DNA of 64,000 nucleotides from Dokdonella_A sp051958935 (GCF_051958935.1 NZ_JBQCFP010000110.1:12219-76218); one strand, 5' to 3'. Positions 7,567 to 16,305 are shown, counted from the first letter of the stretch. Made by a program: numbers and translations. The notes: a model not told the origin generated them from the letters alone.

Positions 7567-8611
7567 CGTGATCCGGCGCCTGCTGGCGCTCGTGCTGGGA
7601 TGCGCGACGCTGGTGCCGGTGCTGGCGCAGCAGAGCCGTGAGGACCTCGCGAAGTCGTTGCCGGCGACGAACCTGACCGGCGACGACGTGCACGCCGGCG
7701 CCGCGATGCTGGACCGGACCGTCGCGCCGGGCTTCGCCAAGGCGAAGGTCGCCGACAATCCAGGAGCACCGGGCGCGACCGCCGTCGGTGAGCGCACCTG
7801 CATCGCCTGCCACCAGCTCGAGAGCGAACACTTCACGCATACGTTCCATGCGCTCGGCCTGCACGCGGCGAACAAGGCCGACGCTTCCATCCCTGTATGC
7901 GAGACCTGCCACGGCCCGGGTTCCGCGCACGCGAAGGATCCGAGCGCGAAGGGCCTGATCATCGGCTACACGAAAGGCTCGGCCACGCCGATCGAAACGC
8001 AGACCAGGACCTGCCTCACCTGCCACGAGGGCGGTCCGCGCGACCACTGGCTGGGTTCGGTCCACCAGCGCAACGGCCTTTCCTGCAGCGATTGCCACAA
8101 TCCGATGGCGAAGTTCTCCGCCGAAGGCCTGATGGCGAAGGCGTCGATCAACGACACCTGCGCGCAATGCCATCGCGACGTGCGACTGCAGTTCAACCGA
8201 CGTTCGCACATGCCGCTGCCGGAAGGCCAGATGAGCTGCGACGACTGCCACAACCCGCACGGTTCGATCACGAGCCCGCTGCTGAAGACCAACAGCGTCA
8301 ACGAAACCTGCTACCAGTGCCATGCCGAGAAGCGCGGCCCGTTCCTGTTCGAACACGCGCCGGTGCGCGAGAACTGCCTCAACTGCCACACGCCGCACGG
8401 TTCGAACCAGCAGACCCTGCTCGTCACGCCGCTGCCGTTCCTGTGCCAGCAGTGCCATTCGGGCCTGCGGCACCCGAACGACCTCCATACGCCCGGCTCG
8501 CTCGGCAACGGCCTGCATCCGGACGAACGCGCGATGGGGCGTGCCTGCGTGACCTGTCACGCGAACATCCACGGCTCGAACGCGCCGTCGGGTCCGAAGT
8601 TCCACGAATAG
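7553..8611 (+). CDS. Decaheme c-type cytochrome, MtrA/PioA/DmsE family
   Basis: The 352-residue protein has a signal peptide (1-25, cleaved after VLA) and exactly ten CXXCH haem-binding motifs, at C83, C116, C154, C178, C203, C229, C253, C275, C298 and C332. Spacing and length fit periplasmic MtrA/PioA/DmsE decahemes of about 330-350 residues. Such proteins sit inside a 26-28-strand barrel and form a haem wire across the outer membrane; the barrel gene follows 16 bp downstream. Family members work outward (metal reduction, MtrA) or inward (Fe(II) oxidation, PioA/MtoA). ATG 7553 lies inside the preceding gene; GTG 7568 is an alternative start that leaves the signal peptide usable. Confidence 0.92.
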   Translation: MRSSDVIRRLLALVLGCATLVPVLAQQSREDLAKSLPATNLTGDDVHAGAAMLDRTVAPGFAKAKVADNPGAPGATAVGERTCIACHQLESEHFTHTFHALGLHAANKADASIPVCETCHGPGSAHAKDPSAKGLIIGYTKGSATPIETQTRTCLTCHEGGPRDHWLGSVHQRNGLSCSDCHNPMAKFSAEGLMAKASINDTCAQCHRDVRLQFNRRSHMPLPEGQMSCDDCHNPHGSITSPLLKTNSVNETCYQCHAEKRGPFLFEHAPVRENCLNCHTPHGSNQQTLLVTPLPFLCQQCHSGLRHPNDLHTPGSLGNGLHPDERAMGRACVTCHANIHGSNAPSGPKFHE

Positions 8612-8627
8612 CACCGCGGGAGGACCG

Positions 8628-11186
8628 ATGCGCACACCTCGCCTGCTCCGCCCGCTGCCGCTCGCCGTCGCGATCGCGGCGATCGCGACGAATGCCCGCG
8701 CCGACAGCGGCGTCGGCGTCGACACCTGGCGCGCGAACAAGCTCGATCCTGCCGCGGGCGCGACGATCGAGGGCTGCGACGAACGCGGCACGAGCTGGCT
8801 CGAAGCGGGCGTGCACCGCAGCCCGACCGGCAACCTCTACGCCTGTCCGCCACCGTCTCCCGTAACGTCCGCACACGGCGCGTGGACGACCTCGGGCGTC
8901 CTCAGGGTCGGCGCGGTCGCGACCGGCGGCGACGACGACAATGCACTGTGGAACCGCTACGTCGACTGGGAGGGCGGCATCGTCCTCGCCCTGCTCGCCT
9001 TCGACGCCGAACGCGCCGAAGACGGCAGCTACGTGAATGTGCGCGCGAGCCGGATCAGTGACGACGACGAGTACTACCAAGCCGTGTTCGGGCGCGCAGG
9101 CAGCTACAAGGTGCAGGCGTTCCTGCGCGACATGCCGAACCTCGTGACGAACACCGCCAAACCGATTTGGAACGGCGTCGGCACGAATCGCCTGACCTTG
9201 CCTGCGGGCTACGCGGCCGGCGCGAGCACGCCGGACGCGATCGCGGCACTGTCCGCCGCGACGCCCGAACGCACGCTCGGCGTGACGCGCGAGAAGCAGG
9301 GCCTCGGTTTCAGCATCTATCTCACGCCGCAGTGGACGGCCTATGCCAACGCGACCGACGAGCAGCGCCATGGCGCGCGCCCGTTCGGCGGGCCGTTCTT
9401 CTTCAACTTCCCGTTCCCCGACAACGGCGGCGTGCTCGAGACGGTCAAGCCGATCGACGATTCGACGGTGAACCTCGCCGGTGGCCTGCGCTACGCCGGC
9501 AGCGTCTGGCGCATGGATTTCGGCTACACCGGTTCGTTCTACCGCGACCGCTACACGCGCTACACCTACGAGATGCCGTTCGCGCTGAGTCCGCTCGTCG
9601 GTGGCGCGGTATCGGCGCCGCTCACCACCGGCCAATTCGCGACCGAACCCGACAACGATTACCACACCATCAAGGCGGCCTTCACGCGCAAGCTCCCGAT
9701 GAATGGCGAGCTTTCCATCACCGCCTCCGGCGGGCGCATGAGCCAGGACGACACCCTGATCGCGCCGATCGACTGCCAGGGCGTGTTCGGCATCGGCCTA
9801 GCTGGCAGCCTGCAAACAGGGGCACAGAATCCGTTCCTTCACGACTGCGCGAACTGGAACACGCCCGCCGCGCTGTCGCGGCGCACGGCCGACATGCGCA
9901 TCGACACGAGCCTGCTCGACGCGCGCATCGCGCTGCAGCCGGTTTCCGACCTCACGCTGCGCGCAGGCGTGCGCCATGAGCGCGAGGACTACCGCAACGT
10001 CTACCTCGCCTACAATCCGCTCACCGGCCAGTACGGCTACGTCAGCGAGAACGGGTCGCAAGGAAGCGTGGTGCCCGGGGAATCGGGCATCTGGGATCCG
10101 TCCGATACGTCGGCGATCACGCGCGTACGCAGCCTGCCGCTCGACATGGAGACCACGGAGGCGAACATCGGCGCCGACTGGAAGCTCGGCGCACACGACA
10201 CGCTCGGCGCCACGCTCGCATTCAGCCGATACGAGCCGACCAACCGCGAACGGCGCAACGTCGACGACGGTAGCGTGAAACTCAACTGGACCAACCGCGC
10301 GATCGACTGGCTTACCCTGCGCGCGAACTACACGTACCTGCACCAGGACGGCGACCGCTACGACTACGACCCCTACGATTTCACCTATTCGATCAGCCTG
10401 CCCGGCTTCGTCGCGCCGCCCAACGGCGTGCCGGCGCATACGGTCGATGCGCTGCGCAAGTACGACGTCGCCAGTCGCAGCGAGCACAAGCTCGACCTCA
10501 TGGCGACCTTCATGCCGCGCGAGGACATGACGGTCAGCGCTTCGCTTCGCGGCGACTTCAACGACTATGATGCCGAACTCGGGCGGCGTGGCTACGACAC
10601 GCTCGGCGCGACCGTGCAATGGGAGTGGCAACCCGCGGCCGGCACGCATGCGAGCGTCTATTACGGCTACGACCGCTCCCGGTTGCGCCTGGCCAACATC
10701 AACGAGATCTTCGACAGCGGCTCGGATCCGAGCCTGGGCGGCAGCACCTACGCCGAGATCGGCCGCTGGTGGGCCGACGATGCGCAACGCAACCACAATG
10801 CCGGGGTCGTGCTCGCGCACGCGTTCGGCCGGGTACGCGTCGATGCGAGCTGGAATTACCTGTACGCGCGCGGCAGTACCGACTATCGCTTCGCTTCGCC
10901 GCTCGCGCTCGCCTGGGCCGATACCGTGACCGGCGACGGCGCCGGCTCCGGCTCGTTCCCGGCGATGACCTATCGCGTGAATTCGTTCAGCGTCGGCGTG
11001 CGCATCCCGTTGCACGAGCGCGTCGCGCTGCGCGTGTTCGACCTGTACGAACGCGGGCGAATCAGCGACTGGCACTACCTCGGTTTCGACGCGATGCGAA
11101 CGTTCGACCATCGCGTATACACCGACGGTGGGCCGCAGGGGTATGACGCCAATCTCGTCGGCCTACTGCTCGACGTGCGCCTGTGA
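8628..11186 (+). CDS. MtrB/PioB-family outer-membrane beta-barrel
   Basis: The product has 852 residues and starts at ATG 8628 behind GGGAGGA. Residues 1-25 are a signal peptide (NARA cleavage). The rest is a long series of alternating amphipathic strands rich in Tyr, Trp and Arg, such as YVNVRASRISDDDEYYQAVF and AYANATDEQRHGARPFGG. It ends LVGLLLDVRL, a plausible barrel-closing strand. Length and context match the MtrB/PioB porin that sheaths the MtrA-type decaheme. Four cysteines (in EGCDERG, YACPPP, DCQGVFG and HDCANWN) may form two disulfides; I see no CXXC pair near the N-terminus, unlike Shewanella MtrB. Confidence 0.88.
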   Translation: MRTPRLLRPLPLAVAIAAIATNARADSGVGVDTWRANKLDPAAGATIEGCDERGTSWLEAGVHRSPTGNLYACPPPSPVTSAHGAWTTSGVLRVGAVATGGDDDNALWNRYVDWEGGIVLALLAFDAERAEDGSYVNVRASRISDDDEYYQAVFGRAGSYKVQAFLRDMPNLVTNTAKPIWNGVGTNRLTLPAGYAAGASTPDAIAALSAATPERTLGVTREKQGLGFSIYLTPQWTAYANATDEQRHGARPFGGPFFFNFPFPDNGGVLETVKPIDDSTVNLAGGLRYAGSVWRMDFGYTGSFYRDRYTRYTYEMPFALSPLVGGAVSAPLTTGQFATEPDNDYHTIKAAFTRKLPMNGELSITASGGRMSQDDTLIAPIDCQGVFGIGLAGSLQTGAQNPFLHDCANWNTPAALSRRTADMRIDTSLLDARIALQPVSDLTLRAGVRHEREDYRNVYLAYNPLTGQYGYVSENGSQGSVVPGESGIWDPSDTSAITRVRSLPLDMETTEANIGADWKLGAHDTLGATLAFSRYEPTNRERRNVDDGSVKLNWTNRAIDWLTLRANYTYLHQDGDRYDYDPYDFTYSISLPGFVAPPNGVPAHTVDALRKYDVASRSEHKLDLMATFMPREDMTVSASLRGDFNDYDAELGRRGYDTLGATVQWEWQPAAGTHASVYYGYDRSRLRLANINEIFDSGSDPSLGGSTYAEIGRWWADDAQRNHNAGVVLAHAFGRVRVDASWNYLYARGSTDYRFASPLALAWADTVTGDGAGSGSFPAMTYRVNSFSVGVRIPLHERVALRVFDLYERGRISDWHYLGFDAMRTFDHRVYTDGGPQGYDANLVGLLLDVRL

Positions 11187-11197
11187 CGGGGGCCGCC

Positions 11198-11944
11198 ATG
11201 ATCGCCATCGAACGCCTGCGCCGCCTGCTGCTCGCGACCGCCCTGCTCGGCGCGCCATTCGCGCACGCGTCGGACGACCTCATCGACCTGCGCGGTGTCG
11301 CCCCGGTCCGCGGCGACGCAGCCGCGGGCAAGGCCAAGGCGGCCGTGTGCGGCGCCTGCCATGGGCCGCTCGGTGTCGCGATGGTGCCGGCGTTCCCGAA
11401 TATCGCGGGCCAGAAGGCCGATTACCTCTACTGGCGCCTCGTGACCTTCAAGCGCGCGGGCGAGGCAGACTCGCCGATGACTGCGCAGGTGGCCCAACTC
11501 GACGATGCGGCGATGCGTGATCTCGCGGCCTGGTTCGCCAGCCTGCCGCCGGCTGCGGGTAGCGGCGCCGTTGCCGGAATGCGAGGGGCGACGATCTATC
11601 GCGATGGCGATCCTGCGCGCGGCGTGCCGCCCTGCCAGGGCTGCCACGGCGCGGATGCACGCGCCCGCGTCGGCACCGCCACCGACGACGCACGCACGCG
11701 TCTGTATCCCGTCCTCGGCGGCCAGCACGCCGCCTACCTCGCCGACCGGCTCGAGGACCTCGCGACCCACGCCCCGCGGACGAGCACGGCGCAGGTGATG
11801 GCGCCGATCGCGCGCTCGCTCGATGCCGCCAGCATCGAGGCGATCACGCACTGGCTCGAGGCGGGTGCGCCGTCACCGGACGCGCCCCAGGCCCCCGGCG
11901 GGAGCCCCACGGTGAACCCTGCGATCCCGGAAGGGACGCACTGA
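11198..11944 (+). CDS. Diheme cytochrome c4-like protein
   Basis: A 248-residue periplasmic protein with a signal peptide (1-24, ending AHA) and two haem motifs, CGACH (C51) and CQGCH (C136), each in a class I cytochrome c fold. The first domain carries PAFPNIAGQKADYLYWRL, the usual c4 signature; the second carries YPVLGGQHAAYLADRL. Cytochrome c4 shuttles electrons between periplasmic donors and membrane oxidases. ATG 11198 is preferred; GTG 11183, overlapping the barrel gene's stop, is possible but gives a poorer signal peptide. A proline-rich tail follows the second domain. Its position suggests it links the decaheme conduit to the inner membrane. Confidence 0.85.
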   Translation: MIAIERLRRLLLATALLGAPFAHASDDLIDLRGVAPVRGDAAAGKAKAAVCGACHGPLGVAMVPAFPNIAGQKADYLYWRLVTFKRAGEADSPMTAQVAQLDDAAMRDLAAWFASLPPAAGSGAVAGMRGATIYRDGDPARGVPPCQGCHGADARARVGTATDDARTRLYPVLGGQHAAYLADRLEDLATHAPRTSTAQVMAPIARSLDAASIEAITHWLEAGAPSPDAPQAPGGSPTVNPAIPEGTH

Positions 11945-11994
11945 CCGACGCCCCGCAACCGGGCCGCCCGCAAACACCTCAGGAGTACGAACCC

Positions 11995-12399
11995 ATGCGC
12001 AAGTCCGCTTCCCTGCCCACGCTGATCCTCGCCCTGGCCGCAGGCCCCGCGTCCGCGATCGACCACACGGTCCACGTCGGTGGTGCTGGCCTCGTTTTCA
12101 CGCCTTCGAGCATCGACGTACTCGTCGGCGACACCGTCACCTTCGTCAATGACGGCGGCTTCCACAATGTCGCATCGGACGCCGGCGCACCGCTCGCCTT
12201 CCGTTGCGCCAACGGCTGCGACGGCGCGGGCGGCAACGGCGACGTCAGCAATGCCGGATGGAGCGCGACGATCACGATCACCCAGGCCGCCGCACACGGT
12301 TCGATCGGCTACCATTGCGACGCGCACCAGGGGTCCGGCATGGTCGGCACGATCCAGGTGACCAATCCGGTCGACCTGCAGTCCTATTCGATCGACTGA
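11995..12399 (+). CDS. Plastocyanin/azurin-like blue-copper protein
   Basis: A 134-residue cupredoxin with signal peptide (1-21) and GGAG before ATG 11995. The type 1 copper ligands are all present: H57 in GGFHNV, C108 and H111 in GYHCDAHQ, and M116 in GSGM. An extra pair, C71 and C75 in FRCANGCDG, sits in a glycine-rich loop near the metal site and may form a disulfide. Plastocyanin-like proteins move one electron at high potential in the periplasm. Being the last gene of the decaheme-barrel-c4 series, it is a candidate soluble carrier for the conduit, playing the part that the HiPIP PioC plays in Rhodopseudomonas. That functional link is inference. Confidence 0.85.
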   Translation: MRKSASLPTLILALAAGPASAIDHTVHVGGAGLVFTPSSIDVLVGDTVTFVNDGGFHNVASDAGAPLAFRCANGCDGAGGNGDVSNAGWSATITITQAAAHGSIGYHCDAHQGSGMVGTIQVTNPVDLQSYSID

Positions 12400-12406
12400 A
12401 GACCGC

Positions 12407-12436
12407 GCGCGCCGGGGGGCTCCAGCCCCGCCGCGC
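12407..12436 (+). terminator. GC-rich hairpin at the end of the electron-conduit locus
   Basis: GCGCGCCGGGG (12407-12417) pairs with CCCCGCCGCGC (12426-12436) with one mismatch and an 8-nt loop, 8 bp after the cupredoxin stop. There is no T-tract. It plausibly marks the 3' end of the locus. Confidence 0.4.
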
Positions 12437-12558
12437 AGGCCGCACAAGGGTGATTCGAGGTGCACCGCGCCCCCGGCGTCGCCCCCGCTTCCATTGCCGC
12501 GAAAATTCTTTTAGAATTCCGCGCTTTCCGCGTTCAAAACCCGTTGCGAGGCGTTTCC

Positions 12559-12684
12559 ATGAAAGTGCTGTCGTCCCTCAAGTCCGCCAAGGCGCGCCAT
12601 CGTGACTGCAAGGTCGTGCGTCGCCGTGGCAAGGTGTTCGTGATCTGCAAGAGCAACCCGCGTTTCAAGGCGCGCCAGCGCTGA
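12559..12684 (+). CDS. rpmJ: Ribosomal protein bL36, YkgO-type
   Basis: The gene encodes 41 residues: MKVLSSLKSAKARHRDCKVV followed by RRRGKVFVICKSNPRFKARQR. This matches the longer YkgO-type L36 (E. coli YkgO: MKVLNSLRTAKERHPDCQ...), with only two cysteines, C17 and C30. The short 37-38-residue form has a full C-C-C-H zinc site. L36 is a small protein of the large ribosomal subunit. In many bacteria the zinc-free form replaces the zinc form when zinc is scarce; in Xanthomonadales it seems to be the normal chromosomal copy, so no zinc regulation should be assumed. It stands alone between a 5' AT-rich patch (12500-12518) and a strong terminator. Confidence 0.93.
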   Translation: MKVLSSLKSAKARHRDCKVVRRRGKVFVICKSNPRFKARQR

Positions 12685-12711
12685 GCGGAGCTTGGCTCCC
12701 GGATTCTGGAG

Positions 12712-12740
12712 AAAGGGCCGCTTCTTGCGGCCCTTTTCTT
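12712..12740 (+). terminator. Rho-independent terminator of rpmJ
   Basis: A perfect 10-bp stem AAAGGGCCGC (12712-12721) and GCGGCCCTTT (12727-12736) with a TTCTT loop is followed by TCTT. It lies 27 bp after the rpmJ stop. This is the clearest intrinsic terminator in the window. Confidence 0.85.
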
Positions 12741-12856
12741 GTGCGCCATCGCACATCCGGCGCCGGGTCATGGAACCATCGGCAGGGTTCTGCTAAAAAG
12801 GCGGCTGCTGGTATGGATCAGTGGCAGTTCCTCCTTTCCCGACAAGGATTTGAGCC

Positions 12857-13198
12857 ATGTTTGTAAAGCTTGTTCTCGTAACGGCGACCAGCCTCGCGGC
12901 GGCGATCCTGATCGCCCCGACCGCCCATGCCGACACGCTCGATACGAAAGCCACGAAGCGCCACCACCACCATGCCGTGTCCAGCGCGGCCTCCAACATG
13001 CCCGTCCGCGGCATGACGATGGCCCAGGTCGAACGTCGCTTCGGCGCACCGGCCGAGAAGCTTGCGCCCGCCGGCGGCGACACGGCGCGCCATCCGACGA
13101 TCAACCGCTGGCGCTATGCCGGCTACACCGTCTACTTCGAACGCAATCGCGTGCTGCACAACGTCGTCGACGAGGCGCCGCCGGCGCCGAAGTCCTGA
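12857..13198 (+). CDS. Small exported protein, BamE/SmpA-like fold suspected
   Basis: A 113-residue protein with a signal peptide (1-25, ending AHADT) and AAGGA before ATG 12857. A His-rich linker (KRHHHH, 34-39) follows. The conserved-looking core is MTMAQVERRFGAPAEKLAP and then HPTINRWRYAGYTVYFERNR and VLHNVVDE. The MT..QVE.RFG.P opening and a following strand pair are like the BamE/SmpA-OmlA fold, seen also in many small periplasmic proteins of gammaproteobacteria. No lipobox is visible, so it is probably soluble in the periplasm. It ends 3 bp before aguA, an arrangement that suggests co-transcription, but I know no functional link to agmatine. Confidence 0.7.
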   Translation: MFVKLVLVTATSLAAAILIAPTAHADTLDTKATKRHHHHAVSSAASNMPVRGMTMAQVERRFGAPAEKLAPAGGDTARHPTINRWRYAGYTVYFERNRVLHNVVDEAPPAPKS

Positions 13199-13201
13199 TC
13201 G

Positions 13202-14236
13202 ATGGGGCGTCGCTTGCGCCTGCCTGCCGAATGGGAACCGCAGGCAGGGGTGATCATTGCCTGGCCGCATGCGGATACCGACTGGGGCCCGCGCCTCGCG
13301 CGCATCGAACGCGCCTACGTCGGCCTCGCGGCGGCCATTGCGCGCTTCGAACCCCTGGTCGTCTGCGTCGCCGATGCGGCGGTGCGTGCACGGGCGAACG
13401 CGCTGCTCGCCGAAGCGGGCGTCGCGACCGCACGCCTGCGCTTCGTCGAAATCGCCTACGACGACACCTGGCTGCGCGACTCCGGCCCGCTCACCCTCGC
13501 CGGCGACGGCAGGTTCGAGCTGCTCGACTTCCGCTTCACCGGCTGGGGTGGCAAATACGAAAGTGGCCGCGACGATGCGCTGGTCGAGACGCTGCACGCA
13601 CGCGGTCTGTTCGGCGACGCCACGCACCGGCGCATCGACTGGGCGCTCGAAGGCGGCGCGATCGAGGTCGATGGCAAGGGCAGCCTGCTGACGACCTGGC
13701 GCTGCCTGCACCAGCGCCATCCGCGGATGAGCCGCGCCGAGATGGATGCGCTGCTGCGCGATGCATTCGCGGTCGAGCGGGTGCTGTGGCTCGAACACGG
13801 CTACCTCGAAGGCGACGACACCGACGCGCACATCGACACGCTCGCGCGTTACGCGCCCGGCGACGCGATCGTGCTGCAGACCTGCGACGACCCGTCCGAT
13901 CCGCACCACGCCGAACTCGCGTGCATGCGCGCGGAAATCGCGGCGCTGCGCACCCCGGGAGGCCAGCCGTACCGCTTGCACGATCTGCCGTGGGCGCGTG
14001 CGATCGTCGATGGCGGGCGCCGACTCGCGGCGTCCTACGCGAACTACCTCGTCGTCGACGGTGGCGTCGTCATGCCCGCGTACGGTGATCCTTCCGACGC
14101 CGCGGCGGCGCGCGTGATCGCCGAGGCACACCCGGGTCGGGAAGTCGTCGCGGTCGATGCGCGCGAACTGATCTGGCAGAACGGCAGCGTGCACTGCCTC
14201 ACGATGCAGCTTCCGGCAGGCGTACTCGCCGCCTGA
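13202..14236 (+). CDS. aguA: Agmatine deiminase
   Basis: This 344-residue cytoplasmic enzyme converts agmatine to N-carbamoylputrescine and ammonia, the first committed step from decarboxylated arginine to putrescine. It has the guanidino-modifying beta/alpha-propeller signatures: EWEPQAGVIIAWPH at the N-terminus, DDTWLRDSGPL (around 87-97), LEGGAIEVDG (around 149), EHGYLEGDDTDAHID and, at the C-terminus, NGSVHCLTMQLP with nucleophile C332. Length fits the family (about 340-370). The partner amidase gene aguB lies 2.2 kb downstream on the same strand, separated by an antisense diguanylate cyclase gene; in most Xanthomonadales I would expect the pair to be closer. Confidence 0.92.
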   Translation: MGRRLRLPAEWEPQAGVIIAWPHADTDWGPRLARIERAYVGLAAAIARFEPLVVCVADAAVRARANALLAEAGVATARLRFVEIAYDDTWLRDSGPLTLAGDGRFELLDFRFTGWGGKYESGRDDALVETLHARGLFGDATHRRIDWALEGGAIEVDGKGSLLTTWRCLHQRHPRMSRAEMDALLRDAFAVERVLWLEHGYLEGDDTDAHIDTLARYAPGDAIVLQTCDDPSDPHHAELACMRAEIAALRTPGGQPYRLHDLPWARAIVDGGRRLAASYANYLVVDGGVVMPAYGDPSDAAAARVIAEAHPGREVVAVDARELIWQNGSVHCLTMQLPAGVLAA

Positions 14237-14243
14237 GCGGGGC

Positions 14244-16283
14244 TCAGGCGTTCGCCTGGTCCGGCGACACCGGCGCGACGAGTTCGAGCCGGTAGGTGCC
14301 GCGGCCGGCCTGCTTCGCTTCGTAGAGCATCGCATCGGCACGCGCGACGAGCTGCGCCGGCGGCAGCGGGCAGGCCTGGCAGGCGGCGACGCCGATGCTC
14401 GTGCCGATCGCGAGCGTCAGCCCTTCGCTGCGCAGTTCGAAGGGACGCGACATCGCCATCACGAGCTTGGTCGCGATCGTGCGCACGCGCTTGACGTCCG
14501 GAATGCCCTCCATCACGACGACGAACTCGTCGCCGCCCAGGCGCGCGACCGCGTCGGACGCGCGCACGTTCTCGCCGAGCCGCGTCGCGAACGCGCGGAT
14601 CAGCGCATCGCCGACCGCATGGCCGTGGGTGTCGTTGACCTGCTTGAAGCGATCGATGTCGAGGTAGAACACCGACAGCAGCCATTCCTTCTCGCGCGAG
14701 CGCGCGATCGCCGCGTCGAGCCGCTCGTGGAACGCGGCGCGGTTCATCAGGCCGGTGAGCGGGTCGATGCGCGCGAGGTGGATCAGGCGCCGCTCCTCGC
14801 GCTTCTTCGAGGTGATGTCCTGCACCATCGCGTGCACGCCGATCACGCTGCCGTCCTTCTCGGCCGTCTCCGGGATGAAGGTGATCTCGACGCACTGGTA
14901 TTCGTCGCCGTCGCCCTCTTCGTCCTCGAACGTCACGCGTTCGCCGGCGAGGGCACGGCCGAGGTACGGCTCGCGCCGGGCGTATCTCGCTTCGCCGAGC
15001 ACGGCCTGCAGGTTCTCGCCGACGATCGTCGGCGCGTTCGCCGCATAGGCGCGGCGGAACGCTTCGTTGGCGAACACGAAGCGCAGCTGCGCGTCGACGT
15101 AGGCGATCTTGACCGGCAGGGTGTCGGCGACCGTGCGCAGGCGCTGTTCGCTCAGCTGAAGTGCCTGCTCGACCGCGCGCATCGCGGTGATGTCCTGCGC
15201 GTAGCCCATCACGTAGGCGGCGCCGTCCGCATCGGTGTAGAGCCGGTTGCGGTACTGCCAGACGAGTTCGGCCCCGTCGCGGTTCTGCACGCGCATGAAA
15301 CCTGCGTCCTCGCCGGAGCGCGCGATGCGTTGCTGGTATTGGTCGATGAGGAAGCGCAGATGCGGCGGTGCGAGGTCGCGCAGCGGCGTGCCGAGCAGGT
15401 CGCCGACGCTGCGCCCGAGCGCTGCCGCAGCCGCCGGATTGATCGACAGCAACGTGCCGTCGAGCTCGTGGATCCAGATGAAGCCGGTGCTGTGCTCGAA
15501 GAAGTCGCGGAAGCGCCGCTCGCTCGCCTCCAGCGCACGCATCGCGCGCCGCTCGGCGGTGACGTCGCGCGCGCGCAGCAGCAGCACCTCGCGGCCCGAG
15601 AGCGCGGCGCGCTCGGCGAACGACTCCACTTCGATCTCGCGCCCGTCCTTGGTGCGATGCCGGCCGACCGCGGTGCGTCCCGCGGGCGGCAGGTCGGGGC
15701 CGACCGCGACGCCACGCGGGCGCAGGTCGGGCACGCTCAGCTCGGCGAATTCGGCTTCGGTGTAGCCGTAGGTCTCGGTCGCGGCGCGGTTCGCGCCGAT
15801 GAAGCGCAATGTGTTGGGATCGCAGATCCACACCGGGTGCGCGTCGAGATCGAACACGGTACGCAGGCTTACCTTCTGCGTGCGCTGCTCGCGCGCTTGC
15901 AGGACGCCCTGCACGGCGAGGCGCAGCGCGTAATGCAGCACGAGCGGCTGCAGCCCTGGCAGCGCGAGCGCGTCGCTGGCGCCACGGCTGACGGCGAGCT
16001 CGCACAGGGTACGGTCCTGGCGCCCGAGCAGGGCGATCAGCGCGACGTCCGGCGCACGCGCGCGCAGCTTCGCGACCGATTCGAGCTGGCGTGCGCCGGC
16101 GACGTACAACACGACGGCGTCGAATGCCTTGTGCACGAGCCGCGCGACCGCCTCGTGCGTGCCGGGGCAACTCGTGATCGATGCACCGGAATCGACGAGC
16201 AGCGCGCGCAGCCCCGTCTCGTCGGCATTGCCGACGACGACGAGGACCTCGAGTGCAGCATTCGCCCCGCCCGTGCCGGTCAT
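14244..16283 (-). CDS. Diguanylate cyclase with degenerate receiver and three PAS domains
   Basis: A 679-residue soluble sensor protein. Residues 1-125 look like a response-regulator receiver, but the phosphoacceptor Asp position reads FDAVVLYVAG, so it appears unable to be phosphorylated. Three PAS-like units follow (about 135-255, 260-375, 380-500), the third joined by a helix to a GGDEF domain (about 505-670). The active site GGDEF (583-587) is intact, and an inhibitory I-site RASD (574-577) stands at the standard distance, so it should make cyclic di-GMP with product feedback. No EAL domain is present. It sits antisense between aguA (convergent, 7-bp gap) and aguB (divergent). Confidence 0.88.
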   Translation of the reverse strand: MTGTGGANAALEVLVVVGNADETGLRALLVDSGASITSCPGTHEAVARLVHKAFDAVVLYVAGARQLESVAKLRARAPDVALIALLGRQDRTLCELAVSRGASDALALPGLQPLVLHYALRLAVQGVLQAREQRTQKVSLRTVFDLDAHPVWICDPNTLRFIGANRAATETYGYTEAEFAELSVPDLRPRGVAVGPDLPPAGRTAVGRHRTKDGREIEVESFAERAALSGREVLLLRARDVTAERRAMRALEASERRFRDFFEHSTGFIWIHELDGTLLSINPAAAAALGRSVGDLLGTPLRDLAPPHLRFLIDQYQQRIARSGEDAGFMRVQNRDGAELVWQYRNRLYTDADGAAYVMGYAQDITAMRAVEQALQLSEQRLRTVADTLPVKIAYVDAQLRFVFANEAFRRAYAANAPTIVGENLQAVLGEARYARREPYLGRALAGERVTFEDEEGDGDEYQCVEITFIPETAEKDGSVIGVHAMVQDITSKKREERRLIHLARIDPLTGLMNRAAFHERLDAAIARSREKEWLLSVFYLDIDRFKQVNDTHGHAVGDALIRAFATRLGENVRASDAVARLGGDEFVVVMEGIPDVKRVRTIATKLVMAMSRPFELRSEGLTLAIGTSIGVAACQACPLPPAQLVARADAMLYEAKQAGRGTYRLELVAPVSPDQANA

Positions 16284-16305
16284 CCCGCCTTCCTACACCG
16301 ACCCG

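Noticed and set aside
7376..8611. Reading the decaheme protein as a nitrate- or sulfite-reductase cytochrome
   Set aside because: Ten CXXCH motifs, no CXXCK-type site, and a barrel gene immediately after fit MtrA/PioA and not NrfA or other multihaem reductases.
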